A stretch of DNA of 64,000 nt from Cycas panzhihuaensis (lineage: Eukaryota > Cycadophyta). The translations under genes were made by a program, and so were the position numbers. The stretch spans positions 246,209,741 to 246,273,740 of the forward strand of contig CM041465.1 in NCBI GenBank assembly GCA_023213395.1, given 5' to 3'. The notes under the pieces are model-generated. The model was not told where the DNA came from. It did no database searches and worked only from the letters and a program-made list of their open reading frames with translations. The first letter of the stretch is position 1, and each line of letters begins with the position of its first letter. This document shows positions 1 through 10,153 of this stretch, in pieces.

Positions 1-310
1 GCGTACCTGTGAAGGAGAGTAGGAAGAGAGCAGAAGTACAGTAGTAGAACGTGATGTTTGAGAGCCAAGAGATGTGAAATAAAGTATTTTTTGGGATATA
101 TACCCATCCTAACCCTAATCAAGTGATTAGGGTTTGGTTATGGCTGAGTTGGTCACTTATCCACGTGGCAATTCCATAAAAAAAGTGAAAATTTCCACAA
201 CGGATAAAAAAAATAAAGTCTGTGATGCATCATGGTAAACTTCATGGTACCACAGTAAACTTTGCGGTACCACATAGTTTACAGCGTTCGAGACTAAAAT
301 GCCAAAATGG
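1..310 (-). repeat. Candidate 3' LTR remnant of gypsy A
   Basis: This AT-rich stretch resembles 16780-17080 in the same orientation. Both contain a GTTTGAGAG-like word, a TATAT-C-rich step, then a run of GGTACCAC / GTACTACAAA words ending near an AAAATG / AAAATTAGGGCAA block. The spacing is similar but the match is poor by eye. It holds a perfect 11-bp inverted repeat at 110-133 (AACCCTAATCA / TGATTAGGGTT, 2-nt loop). The window starts inside or next to it, so the true end and any TG/CA termini cannot be seen. It might instead be internal sequence. Confidence 0.35.
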
Positions 311-1860
311 CAATGGCCAAGGTTCTAGAAGCCCTAGAAAGAGGTGTGACAGGCCTAAGAGGGGCTGACCCTCCTATTCAGGTGGCTAGGGACAATCTAG
401 ATGACATGTGAACTAGGCCAAATGAGGCACCAAGAGCTAGAAATCCTAGAAATGTCGTGATGGGGACATAGGATCAGGGTATGAGCGGATCATACCAGCT
501 GAGCGAGGCCTAAGGTGACATGGAGATAGCACAAAGGGTCATAAAGCACCATGGGGATGCCTACCTTGCAGAAAGGTAGGTCCCGTTGGTCGTCATAGGC
601 CAAAAGTATGACAACTAGCATGATCAAGCAGTAGATGTAAGGTGATCATACAAATGTGGCAGTCAATCGTGCAATGAGGCAATGCTTCTATCTACCTTTC
701 CAAAGAGACAGCAAAGGTGAAAAGGGAGAAGCATACCTGCGCTTACCTAAGTCGACCTATCCATATCCATTCTCGGTAGCCGAGAAATAGGTGGCCATCA
801 CACTTCTAAAGCTTGGGGGAGTTAGAGTAGGTTGGACGATCAAGAGACGTGACTTCATTAGATCTGTTGACCTTAGATGATTACATGCAGCATCCCTATC
901 AAGGTGTCCACTAGGACAACAATGAGGAGGAAGATGGCAGTGTAGCAGGGCTAGTCCCAGAGGCCAAAGAGAAGGTAGGAAAGAGAGATAAAACTATCAG
1001 AGGAGATGAGGAGGAGGCAAAGGCTATTGAGGATGAGGAGGCACATGGTACTAATATGAAGGTCAGTCAAGGACAAGACCAAGAAACATCACCAGATCTA
1101 AGGGAGGCCCCTCAGAGAGGTATTACCCTTTGCCCTTTTGATTTTAACCCATTGTAGTTATTTAATTATATGTTGATTTTGTATGGATTTATTACTGATA
1201 TATGAACTTACTAACTAATAGGAGAGGGTATTACAATGAAGCTTGTCAATAGCATTATTGTCAAGTTATTTCCTATGGTGCATGGAGAGGGATAACCTCC
1301 TATAGTAAATAGTGGAGAGCTAGCATCGACACATCCCCACATAGTAGTATTTGCCCCCTTATTAAGGGCTATGGAGATGTGGACCACAAAGGTTCATGAG
1401 CTTCATGTGGACAGGGATCAGATCCAGGCTAAGCAGGATCACTTCCAAATGGAGGGGAATTAGCTATAGGCCTGAGTGGGGGAGTTAGAGGCTGGAGGAA
1501 TAGAGATAATGCCTCCATTTATAGTGGCATCGATATAGATGGCTCCTAGAGCTAAGGTCCAGATTATAATGCTAAAAGAATGACTTGAGGTAGTTCGGGA
1601 AGAAAGGGATCAACTTAAGTCAAGGTATGATTAACTAGTAGAGTAGATGGCAGTCTAATCTTCTATGACTCATACAACGATGAGGATGTAATGATACCAG
1701 AGGAAGGAGGGCTATCTATAGGATGAAAGTAGTGGTAGAGCCATCATAACAGTTGAGGAGGAGTATGGGGGATACTTGGACACCTTTGGAGTAAAGGAGG
1801 CAATAGCCAAGGGATGACACCCCTTGAGGACATGAGTGGTGGTTATAGTTTATATTTTAT
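307..1860 (+). pseudogene. Antisense two-exon ORF of gypsy A (broken)
   Basis: Plus-strand coding remnant on the strand opposite to gag-pol, between integrase and the presumed 3' LTR. Exon 1 may begin at the ATG at 307, which opens a reading of about 30 residues starting MAMAKVLEALE. It ends with an acidic stretch rich in Glu and Asp at about 1000-1119. A GT-AG intron at 1120-1221 joins it in frame to exon 2 (phase 1). Exon 2, from 1222, reads EGITMKLVNSIIVK and later VVFAPLLRAMEM. This aligns with the translation at 58143-58330 in the second copy (EGQPPI and TFAPLARV). Several stops, and a frame change between the 307 ATG and the exon 1 end, show it is dead. Tat-lineage elements such as Grande and Retand are known to carry antisense ORFs here. 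Its function is unknown to me. Confidence 0.5.
1120..1221 (+). other. Predicted spliceosomal intron in the antisense ORF (copy A)
   Basis: A 102-bp T-rich segment. It starts with a CAGAGAG|GTATTA donor, contains a good plant branch-site word CTTACTAAC at 1208-1216, and ends AATAG|GAGAGG. Splicing leaves one base of a codon before the intron and two after it (phase 1), and joins open frames on both sides. The homologous place in copy B (58031-58142) has an intron-like segment of similar length and the same phase. No transcript evidence is available here. Confidence 0.5.
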
Positions 1861-2489
1861 AGAAGAAAGCTAGGTCTCTAAGGATAGATGGTTTATGTAT
1901 ATGATTGTACATCCCTATAAGGACCCTAGCTTCCTCGTAGGACATTGTATCCCTATACATATTGTACTTCATTTTTATATATGTATATACATGTATATAG
2001 GGACTAATTAGTATACCATCATTTTTATGTCTTCAGTGTACTTATTATGTGGATATATTTTTTGTACGTTTCATCACTCCTACATGTGTATGTGCTTATT
2101 TTATGTAAGTTTTAACTTGATATGTATTCTTGTATATGGAATCATAACTTATACACTAAGCACACATATATAATCCACATGAAATAATGTCATGTAATTA
2201 GGAACTAATTACAACTCCTAGAGGAATCCCATGCCCCCAATATGGGGTTAATCTCATGACCAGCCAAGAATGGTATGAGATAAACCTTGGTGGAGTGCCC
2301 TATAAAGAGGTGACAACATCTAAGGCGAAGGTAGTTTAGGCTTATTTCAAAGTAGGGGAAGGAGTCAAGATGTTTTAATGCCATGCCCCTTATAGGGAAC
2401 ACCCATCCTCATAGATGGGAGTAGTTTAGGCTTATTTCAGAGTGAGGATTTGGTAGTTTAAGCTCATACCGAACAGCGTTGGTAGTTTA
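1861..2489. other. Non-coding spacer between antisense ORF and integrase of gypsy A
   Basis: AT-rich spacer with no convincing ORF. Near the integrase end it carries four copies of a short word GTAGTTTAGGCT(C/T)AT, beginning at 2331, 2421, 2453 and 2482, the third being slightly changed. The corresponding place in copy B (59350-59376) has a single copy. The word therefore belongs to the element and was amplified in this copy. The 3' polypurine tract of the element could not be recognised. Confidence 0.5.
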
Positions 2490-3700
2490 GGCTCATACCA
2501 AAGCATCACTTAGTTGCCTCCCTATATTGGAGGGTCAAGAGGTCAATTGTAGAACCTATTAAGGAATTTCCAATTGATAGCCTTTTCAAACTCAAGACCT
2601 TCCTATGTAGTAATGTAATAGACACTATTATTAAGGGATTCCATGACCATAAAAGGGCATATCCATTTGGGGCCAAATTTAAAAAGGTAGTCATATAGTT
2701 ATTTTAGTTTAAGGACTTGGCCCCCAAGGACTAAAGTCATGGTCATAGTCATTTATCATACATCTTTTAGGCTTTAGCTTTGGACATAAGGTTAGCGTAA
2801 TAAGTGACAAGGTATTTTTCATCTAACACCTCAACATCGAGAAGATGGGCTTGGCATTGCCACTCTTTATCTATGAACTCCTTAAGGGAAACCCTTAAAG
2901 GAAGGGATTTCAATCTTAAGAGGTAGTGCCACTTTTAATCTATAGACCAAGGAAAATAGCATCATACCTATGGTCATCCTGATAGATGTTCTATAGACCT
3001 ATAAGGTCGGGTGAAGTTGGAGGTGCTAATCCCATTAGAATTTGGCAATAGTCTTCTTAAGAATGTTGATCAAGATCTTGTTGAAAGATTTGATCTAGTG
3101 ATTGGTATGGGGGTAATATGGAGATGAGGTTTTATAAGAGATTCTAAAACTCTTACAAAGTTTATCCAATTCCTTATTGTCAAATGGGGTCCCGTATCAG
3201 TTATGAGGACATTGGGGACCCCACACCTATAAATGATATGTTGAAAGATGAAGATAACTATTGTCTTGTTTGTTGTTGAGGATAAAAGGATAGCCTCAAC
3301 CGACTTTATGAAGTATTCTATTGCTTTTAGAATGAATTTATATTGGGTAGAGGATAGTGGGGTTATGGCCCCAATGAGGTCAAGACCCCATTAGAAAAAT
3401 GGCCATGATGACATTACGACATGCAATGCCTTGAAAGGCTAGTGGATTATATTGGAATGCTCTTAGCATTTCTAACACCATTAAGCATAGGTGTGGGCAT
3501 CCTTAAAAAGAGATAGCTAATACAAACTCATGTATAAGATTCGTTGGGCCATAGATTAGTTACCAAAATGTCCACTGCAAATGTTGTCATGGCATTCATG
3601 GAGAACATGATCAGTTTCCTCTAGAGTAAGGCAATAAAAGAGGACATCATCAAATGATTGCTTATAGAATATGTCCTTAATGAGGAAGTACTATCATATG
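2490..3700 (-). pseudogene. Integrase remnant of gypsy A
   Basis: Degenerate minus-strand integrase. Integrase inserts retroelement cDNA into the host chromosome. The C-terminal part (2490-2940) matches the B copy segment that reads FGPKWVSPFVVLES followed by LEFEKAVNGKFLKKF, but scattered over frames. The core lies at about 3030-3400, where the nucleotide sequence tracks the B core with its TDNGT aspartate region. The zinc-finger region lies at about 3470-3700. Many stops and indels break every domain. Identification depends on parallel alignment with 59398-60564, where the same order is clear. Confidence 0.65.
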
Positions 3701-3809
3701 ATGGCCCTTATGCATTATCAGACTTTATCACTAGCATCTGCGGGGTGCTATTGTCGAGTTAAATAACTAACAATATCATCATACCACTTGTTGTTGGTCA
3801 AGAGATGCT

Positions 3810-5150
3810 CGTAAGTCTACTAGAGAGCTAAGAAGGGTTCAAAAAGTAAGGAGTCATCAATTGGTATATTAGCAGAATTAAGGAGGGGGGCATTAGCTAG
3901 TTTCTCTACCACAACCATCCCCTTATTTGACTTGTGGTTAATGACCTTCAAGTTATATTCTTGGAGGAGAATAACCCATTGACCTTTTCTCTCTATCAAG
4001 TTGGACCAGGTCATCAAAAAATATAATGGGTCTAATTGAACTATAATATGAGTAGTATTGCCTAGGAGGTAATGGTATAGCTTCTTCACAATGAACAGTA
4101 ATGCTAGGCATTCATTCTTGGCTAGGGGATAACTTAGCTCAACTACCTCGAGAGTATGGCTTATAAAGTAAACGACCCCTTCAATATTAGAGTCATATTC
4201 CTAAGTGAACATAGCACCAATTGATTTGTTAGTTGGTAAGGTATAGAGGATAAAGAGCTAATTAAATAAAGGAGGGGCCAAACTAGGGACTAAAATGAGA
4301 GCTTTCTTGAGCTCTTAAAAGGCCACTTAGGCTCTAGGGGTCTAAATGAGCAGGGTCCCCTTTTTAAGTAAGTTGGTTAGTGATTTTGTATTGATGGAAA
4401 AATCCTCCAAAAAACATCATAAGAAACCTAATTGCCCCATAAATGACTTAATTTGTCATTGCATCTTAGGGGGAGACATCTCAATTACATCTTTGACCTT
4501 ATCTGGGTCAACCTTAATTCCTTCTTACAACAAGAGGAATCTTAAAAGTTTACTAGTCATCATTGTAAAGACATTTTTAAGCAGATTTAGGCTGATATGA
4601 TACATACGACACCTAGTGAAAATCTTCCTTAGGTCCACAGGGCCATCTTATAGGAAAGGCCCATCAAGTCATTTATAAAGACCTCAAGAATCTTGTTAAT
4701 AAGATCATGAAAGATGAACTACATGACCCTTTAGTAAGTTACCCTGGCATTCTTCAAGCCAAAGGACATTGCTTTAGAAGTGAATGTTCCTTAAGGAATA
4801 ATAAAGGTCATTTTATTGCAATTCTCAAGGGATATTTGGATTTAGTTATATCTAGAAGCTATCCATTAAGGACATAACTTCAAACCCCATTATACAATAA
4901 ATAATTTGATTGATGAATGGTAGTAGGAAATTATCTTTAGGGTATGCATTATTTATATTCCTAAAGTTAACACAAATCTAAATGGTCTTGTTCTTTAGTG
5001 ACCGGGACTATGTTGGACACCCATTTCAGGTAGTCAATTAAAGTGATAAGGCTCATGTTATATAGCTTCTCCACTTCTATCTTAACCACAGTCAGTAGTT
5101 TAGGGTGCAATGGATGTTATTTTTGTCGAAGGGGTCAGGCACCTAGAATT
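3810..5150 (-). pseudogene. Reverse transcriptase and RNase H remnant of gypsy A
   Basis: RNase H is the clearest part: 3820-4089 reads HYLLGNTTHIIVQLDPL and LQEYNLKVINHKSNKGMVV, matching B residues HYLLGNTTKVIIQSDLL and LQEFNLQVINRKSKKGMIV. RNase H removes the RNA strand of the RNA-DNA hybrid. Upstream, 4350-5150 follows the B RT at nucleotide level, for example the antisense of its NDLICR-like stretch near 4430-4470. No intact YxDD box could be read. It is a fossil with multiple stops and frameshifts. Confidence 0.65.
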
Positions 5151-6469
5151 GTCATAAGATTGTGGGTGACACTATCAGGGTCAATGCCCTTCATATTAAA
5201 ATAGTCCCACATAAACATATCACAAAACTCAAGAAAGAGTTTTGTGTACTCCTCAACCTCCTAGGGTGAGCATTCAACACTTATCATGATAATCTGACCA
5301 CTAATAAGGATAATGTCCTTAGTTGTTCCTACACACAAGACAATCCCTTCCTCAAAGTAGAGGAGAGCTTGGTCAATAGGTCCCATTGGGATCGGCTAAA
5401 GGAGAGCTAATGGATAATCACTTCTAAAAACTAAACTTATGGTGTTCAAAAGGTAAGTTAGGTGAGGATCCTACTAAATGCTCTAACAAGGCCTCGTCAT
5501 TCTTAAAGTAATCTATCCCATGGATAGTCTTGCTTGTAGGAGGTTGGGGAGTTTGTAGAGGTGTAACAGACTAATAGTAATCAACCAACTAATCCACGTA
5601 ATGGGGTGACTCCTCTAACGAGTTAGAGTACACTCTTATGATAGGTCTCTTCTCTACCTATGCTAAAGCACTTAAAGAGGGCTCAGGGTCACATATAATG
5701 GACTTGTCATGAGAAAAGATGGATTCTGAATCTTCATCGTCATCATGTATTAATGGGGATTAGCTAGGCCATTTTGGCGAGGTTTCTCGTGTTGGTTAGT
5801 TCCCCACATACATAAGTAAATTTATAGTGCATGGTAAGTAAAAGGGAATCAAGGAGGGGTCTAACACATGGTTGGTAGACCTACCCTCTATCCCCCATGG
5901 AAGGTGGATTAGATCAAAGGAGGAGGAGAATTCCCCCCAAGCATATCCTTAGGAGGAGCAGGGTCTGACTAACTCGGGTGCTTGTTACATATGATTCAGG
6001 GCGAATGGCAAGACATCCATACCCTAAGGTAGGGGGATTCCCATCTTAGAGGAGATGGGGGAGCTTATAATGAAGGCAACCATGACACATATGGGTTTGG
6101 ATCAAATGGAGGAGGAACATCAATTTGTGATGATTCCCCTCCTGTGATGTTAAGGAAAGAAACTTGTCATGGGGCCTCCTCGTAACCATTGTTGAACTCC
6201 CTATTGCTAAGAATGGCTAAATAGTCATAGCTCCCAACACCAATGGGAGAAAAGTGCACCAAGTTTAATTGAGGGGTAGGGACTCCCTCCCTTTCATAGG
6301 GTACTTTATCCTCAAAGAACCCTACAACAAATGGATCGAATGAGTCCCCCTCTCCATCTGTCACTCCAAAAATCACTTGGCATGGTTGATGAGAAGGTTA
6401 GGTAGGTGGTGGATCTCAAGTAACAACCTTGATTTTCCCTTGGTGGAAAAATTTCACTTAGCCCCATCA
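5151..6469 (-). pseudogene. Protease-RT linker region of gypsy A
   Basis: Minus-strand segment equivalent to 62090-62990 in copy B. It has the same acidic and proline-rich spacer between protease and RT. The 6167-6376 stretch reads DGEGDSFDPFVVGFFEDKVP and ends near NREFNNGYEEAP, a short open piece of this linker. No catalytic domain is expected here. The segment has drifted and is interrupted. I see no independent gene in it. Confidence 0.5.
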
Positions 6470-7184
6470 TGAGATGAAAACTACTCCTATTTGGTCTGAC
6501 CAAGGCTAACCTAACATGAGGTTATAATCAACATTGATGTCTAGAACAACGATGTCTATTTGTATGGTTTTATCTTCTAATGTGAGAGGGAGTGTCACTA
6601 TCCCCAATTGTGCCTTCTCACTCCCATCATACCCTTGGCATCTCTAAGGGATGAGCTCAAGAGAATCTATGCATATCTTTTCTAACATACATATGGGCAT
6701 AGCATTTACTAAAAAGCTATTGTCCACAATGGTCCTCTTGAGGGTGAATTTGGGCATCTCAATTATAATTGTGAAAGGATAGTATTAATGGAGTTACTTA
6801 TACTTGCCTGATTAAAGGTCACATGGGTCAAATATGATGAGAGTAGACCCTTGCAAAGGAGAAGTGCTCAAGGTATGAATGGATATGTCATTGTACTTAA
6901 GAGCCTATAAAAGGAGGGCTCTCTGATCGAGACAACTCTTAAGGACATCCATCATGGGCATTCCAGGAGAGACTATACAAAGCTCTTCAATAATTGAGAA
7001 AGTCTTCTCCTTCCCCATAAGTTGGAAAATGGCCTGTCTAAATTCATAAAGCCCTGGGTATATAGGTATGGTCTTTGGAACCACAAGAATCTCCATTAAA
7101 GGAGTCTCTAAGGATAATTATTATTACAAAGTGGAGGCCTCGCCAACCTCCTTCATTGCTTAAGAACATATAACCGAACACACT
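6470..7184 (-). pseudogene. Aspartic protease and upstream linker of gypsy A
   Basis: Minus-strand remnant of the retroviral-type aspartic protease that cleaves Gag-Pol. The active-site region near 6701-6730 reads TIVDNSFLVNAM, against TIVDNGSSVNAM in copy B (63252-63290). The catalytic Asp is kept but the following Gly-Ser-Ser is ruined. Upstream, 6905-7096 reads MEILVVPKTIPIYPG and later MMDVLKSCLDQRALLL, matching LEILALPKSIPI and SIMDVLRSCPK of copy B. The segment runs directly into the copia A target site at 7185. Confidence 0.7.
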
Positions 7185-7189
7185 CAAGT
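7185..7189. repeat. Target-site duplication, left, of copia A
   Basis: CAAGT immediately before the 5' LTR. TAAGT at 12497-12501 immediately follows the 3' LTR. Four of five bases agree, and the difference is a C-to-T transition. The gypsy A sequence continues on both sides, which supports a simple insertion. Confidence 0.6.
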
Positions 7190-7823
7190 TGTTGGGTATT
7201 GTGACAACAATTATGGGGCTAAAATTATGGCATGTTTTTGGTGTGGTTTCGGCCCCTAATCTTTCTCAGGGGGTTCTAAGAGGGGCGGGAGCCTCCCTTG
7301 GCAGGGGGGTGTTGGGGGCGTGGGCGCCCATTAGGAAGGGTTCGGGCGATAGCCCACTCAAAATTGGCCATGTAAACCTTATCAAAATGTAAAGAGAATT
7401 AGGGTTGTTCGATACAAATACCCTAGATTCTACGGTTGAGATTCAGGTCTTGGATGTTCCTCTCATGTAGCCTGTTTTAGGGCTTTTCTTATTATGTTGT
7501 AATGTAATGCAATGTAATTGTGATGAGGGCGGTGGCTGATTGTTGTTCCAGAGAGCACTCTATAACTGTGATGTACTATTTCTCCATTCTACAGCAATAA
7601 AGATCGATACCTTTCCTGTGTGGATGTTTCCCTAGCACACTGCTAGGGTTTTATCACATTATATCGGGTGCACATGTGATGTTTGGCTTTCATTTTCTTG
7701 TTACTGTATAATCTTTGATTTTAGAACTTGCATGTAATTTTAAGTTTCAATTTCTGTAACTAGTTGTAAGAATGAAATAGATCTTGGTGGCGGTTAAAGG
7801 GTTGGGACCTTGTATTCTCAACA
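7190..7823 (+). repeat. 5' LTR of copia A
   Basis: 634-bp LTR starting TGTTGGGTATTG and ending CTCAACA, so the ends form TGTTG/CAACA. A direct copy lies at 11860-12496. It has a G-rich segment at 7265-7330, a decayed form of the hairpin seen in the 3' LTR. It also has an AATAAA polyadenylation-like signal at 7596-7601. A promoter is expected here but no clear TATA box was identified. Confidence 0.93.
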
Positions 7824-7825
7824 AG

Positions 7826-7838
7826 TGGTATCTGAGCC
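7826..7838 (+). other. Primer-binding site of copia A
   Basis: TGGTATCTGAGCC lies two bases after the 5' LTR. It matches the plant initiator tRNA-Met primer-binding consensus TGGTATCAGAGC with one substitution. This fixes the plus-strand orientation and the LTR end. Confidence 0.9.
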
Positions 7839-7894
7839 ACTCTTTTTCTTGCAGCAAGTTTGTGAAGGTTTTGGTGTCAGCTTTTCTACACCAA

Positions 7895-8650
7895 ATGGCG
7901 AAACTAGCAAGTGTAAAGTTTGAGGTGGAGAAATTCAATGGCAAGAACAACTTCGAGTTGTGGAAGCTAAAAGCGTCTGATATTCTTGTATAGCAGGGTT
8001 TGTACAAAGCCCTTGCAGGCAAATCGAAGAAACCCGCAGGGATGGACAATGATGAATGGGATGATTTAGACAAAAAGGTACTTAGCACAATACAATTGTG
8101 CTTGGCGGATGAAGTCTTGTTTAACATCGCAAGGGAGCATACAGCAGCAGGATTGTGGACCCGGTTAGAAGGCCTGTATATGACCAAATCAGTAACGAAT
8201 TGAATCTACCTAAAGAGGTAATTGTACTCGTTATGGATGAAGGAAGGTACAAAAATTGCTAACCATTTAAATATTTTTAATACTCTTATTTATCAATTGA
8301 CTAGTATCAATATTAAAATTGAGGATGAGGACAAGACTGTTACCCTGTTATGCTTATTACCTGAATCCTGGGATAATATTGTCACCTCAATTAGTTTTAG
8401 CACTACAGATGAATTATAATATGATTTTGTTGTGAGTGCTTTACTAATGGAAGAAGTGCATAGGAAGTCTAGTCTTGAAACCTCCACACCAGAAGCCATG
8501 ACAGTAAGGGGTAGAACGTTTGAGAGAGGACAAAACTCAAGGGATATATCAAGGTCCAAGTCAAAGAGCAAAAAGAGTAAGCTCAGGTGTTGGCATTGTA
8601 ATAAGACCGATCACCTCAAGAAGGATTGTTACAAAAGGAAAGAGTTCTAG
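7895..8650 (+). pseudogene. Gag of copia A
   Basis: Gag forms the cytoplasmic virus-like particle. The start is the ATG at 7895, giving MAKLASVKFEVEKFNG, the usual opening of this copia gag family. The N-terminal UBN2-type domain follows (GLYKALAGKSKKP, then LWTRLEGLYM at about 8150-8185). Near the C end is a zinc knuckle, CWHCNKTDHLKKDC, with all three Cys and the His intact (about 8588-8630). In-frame stops occur at 7991, 8201, 8219, 8417 and 8648, but the frame itself is maintained. The stop at 7991 (TAG before CAG) falls where glutamine is expected. Upstream in-frame sequence from 7784 runs through the PBS and is not coding. Confidence 0.9.
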
Positions 8651-8761
8651 AAAAAGGAAGATCCTACCAAGGAGGTGAATCAAGTGGAGTCAAATCAAGG
8701 TATGGATGATGATGTCTTGGTCGCTTGTAATATTTCTCATTATCACCATGATTGGTTATAA

Positions 8762-10147
8762 GATTCAGGTCCTTCACACCACATGTGTCCACACAAGAGT
8801 TGGTTCTCATCATACCAACCTCTTGATGGTGGTGACGTGCTTATGGGAAATGAAGTTTTTTGTAAGACAGTGGGCATTGGTAGCATCGGAATTAAGATGT
8901 TCAATGGGGTAGTCAGAACATTAACTGAGGTTAGACATGTACCTAATTTGACAAGAAATCTGATTTCCTTGGGTGAATTAGATTCGAGTGGTTTTAAGTA
9001 TACAGGTCATGAAGGAGTCCTAAAGGTGTCAAAGGGCACTTTGGTTGTTATGAAAGCCTTAAAGAAAGGAAATATTTATATTTTAGTGGGAAGTACAGAT
9101 GTCAGCCAAGCGACTCTGGTCAAAGACCGCAAAGATCACCTTTCGGTATGGCATCAGAGACTTGGGCACATGAGTGAGAAAGGACTTAAGACGCTGATAA
9201 ACCGTAAGTTGCTTCCTAACTTGCAGCTTTTAGATTTGGCTTTCTATAAATATTGTGTTTTTGGAAAATAGTATAGACTCAAGTTTAAAGCAAGGAGTCA
9301 CACTAGTAAAGGCGTTCTAGATTACATACATTCAGATATATGGGGACCAGCCCCTAAAATATCTTGTGGAGGATCATTGTATTTTGTCACATTTATAGAT
9401 GATTACTCCAGGAAGGTATGGGTCTATTTTTTGAAAAGGAAATCTGAAGTTTTCAGTGTGTTTAAGCAGTTCAAGGCTTTAGTTGAGACGATTTGTAAGA
9501 TAATCAAATGTTTAAGAACTAACAATGGAGGTGAGTTCAACTCCTTGGAGTTTTAGAACTATTGCAGAGAAGTTGGGATCGAAAGACACAAGACCACTAG
9601 CTATACTCCGCAACAAAATGGCATTATTGAGCGCATGAATAGGACACTCTTGGAAAGAGCAAGAAGCATGCTAAGTAATGTAGGAGAGGAGTAGGGCTTG
9701 TGGGCAGAAGCTATTCAAATAACTTGCTATCTGGTAAACAGGTCACCATCACTTGCAATAGATTACAAAATTCCTGAAGAGGTATAGACTAGACATCCAT
9801 GTCATTATTCAAATTTAAAAGTTTTTGGTTATGATGCTTATGCCTGGACTGACAAAAGTAAATGTTCAAAGTTAGACCCAAAATCCAAGAGATATATCTT
9901 TGTTAGTTATAGTGACAAGGATGGTGTGAAGGGATCCAAGTTGTGGGATCCTACTGCCCATAAAATCACCATTAATAGAGATGTCATAATTAATGAATAT
10001 CCCCTTGTAAAATTAGACAGTGTAGAAGCTGAAATGAAACAGGAACAACACGATGAACATCAACAAGTTAAGTTTGAAATGCAGCCATCTATGGAATCAG
10101 ATGAGCATGAAGATCTTTCTGAAGATGAATCAGTAGCTGATTCATAG
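8762..10147 (+). pseudogene. Protease and integrase of copia A
   Basis: Continues in the gag frame. The protease active site reads DSGPSHHM near 8762, with the Ala of the usual DSGAS replaced by Pro. The GAG-pre-integrase zinc region (VWHQRLGHMSEKGL, about 9150-9190) and its CVFGK end follow. The integrase core has HSDIWGP (first Asp), then RTNNGGEF where the family has RTDNGGEF, so the second catalytic Asp is Asn. IIERMNRT carries the Glu. Stops occur at 8759, 9269, 9554, 9692, 9785 and 10145. The C-terminal third is acidic (DEHEDLSEDE). The protease and integrase are inactive for at least these reasons. Confidence 0.92.
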
Positions 10148-10153
10148 GAGTAT

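Noticed and set aside
7747-8187. 146-residue minus-strand ORF
   Set aside because: Lies antisense to the copia A LTR end, PBS and gag; the plus-strand gag explains the open frame.
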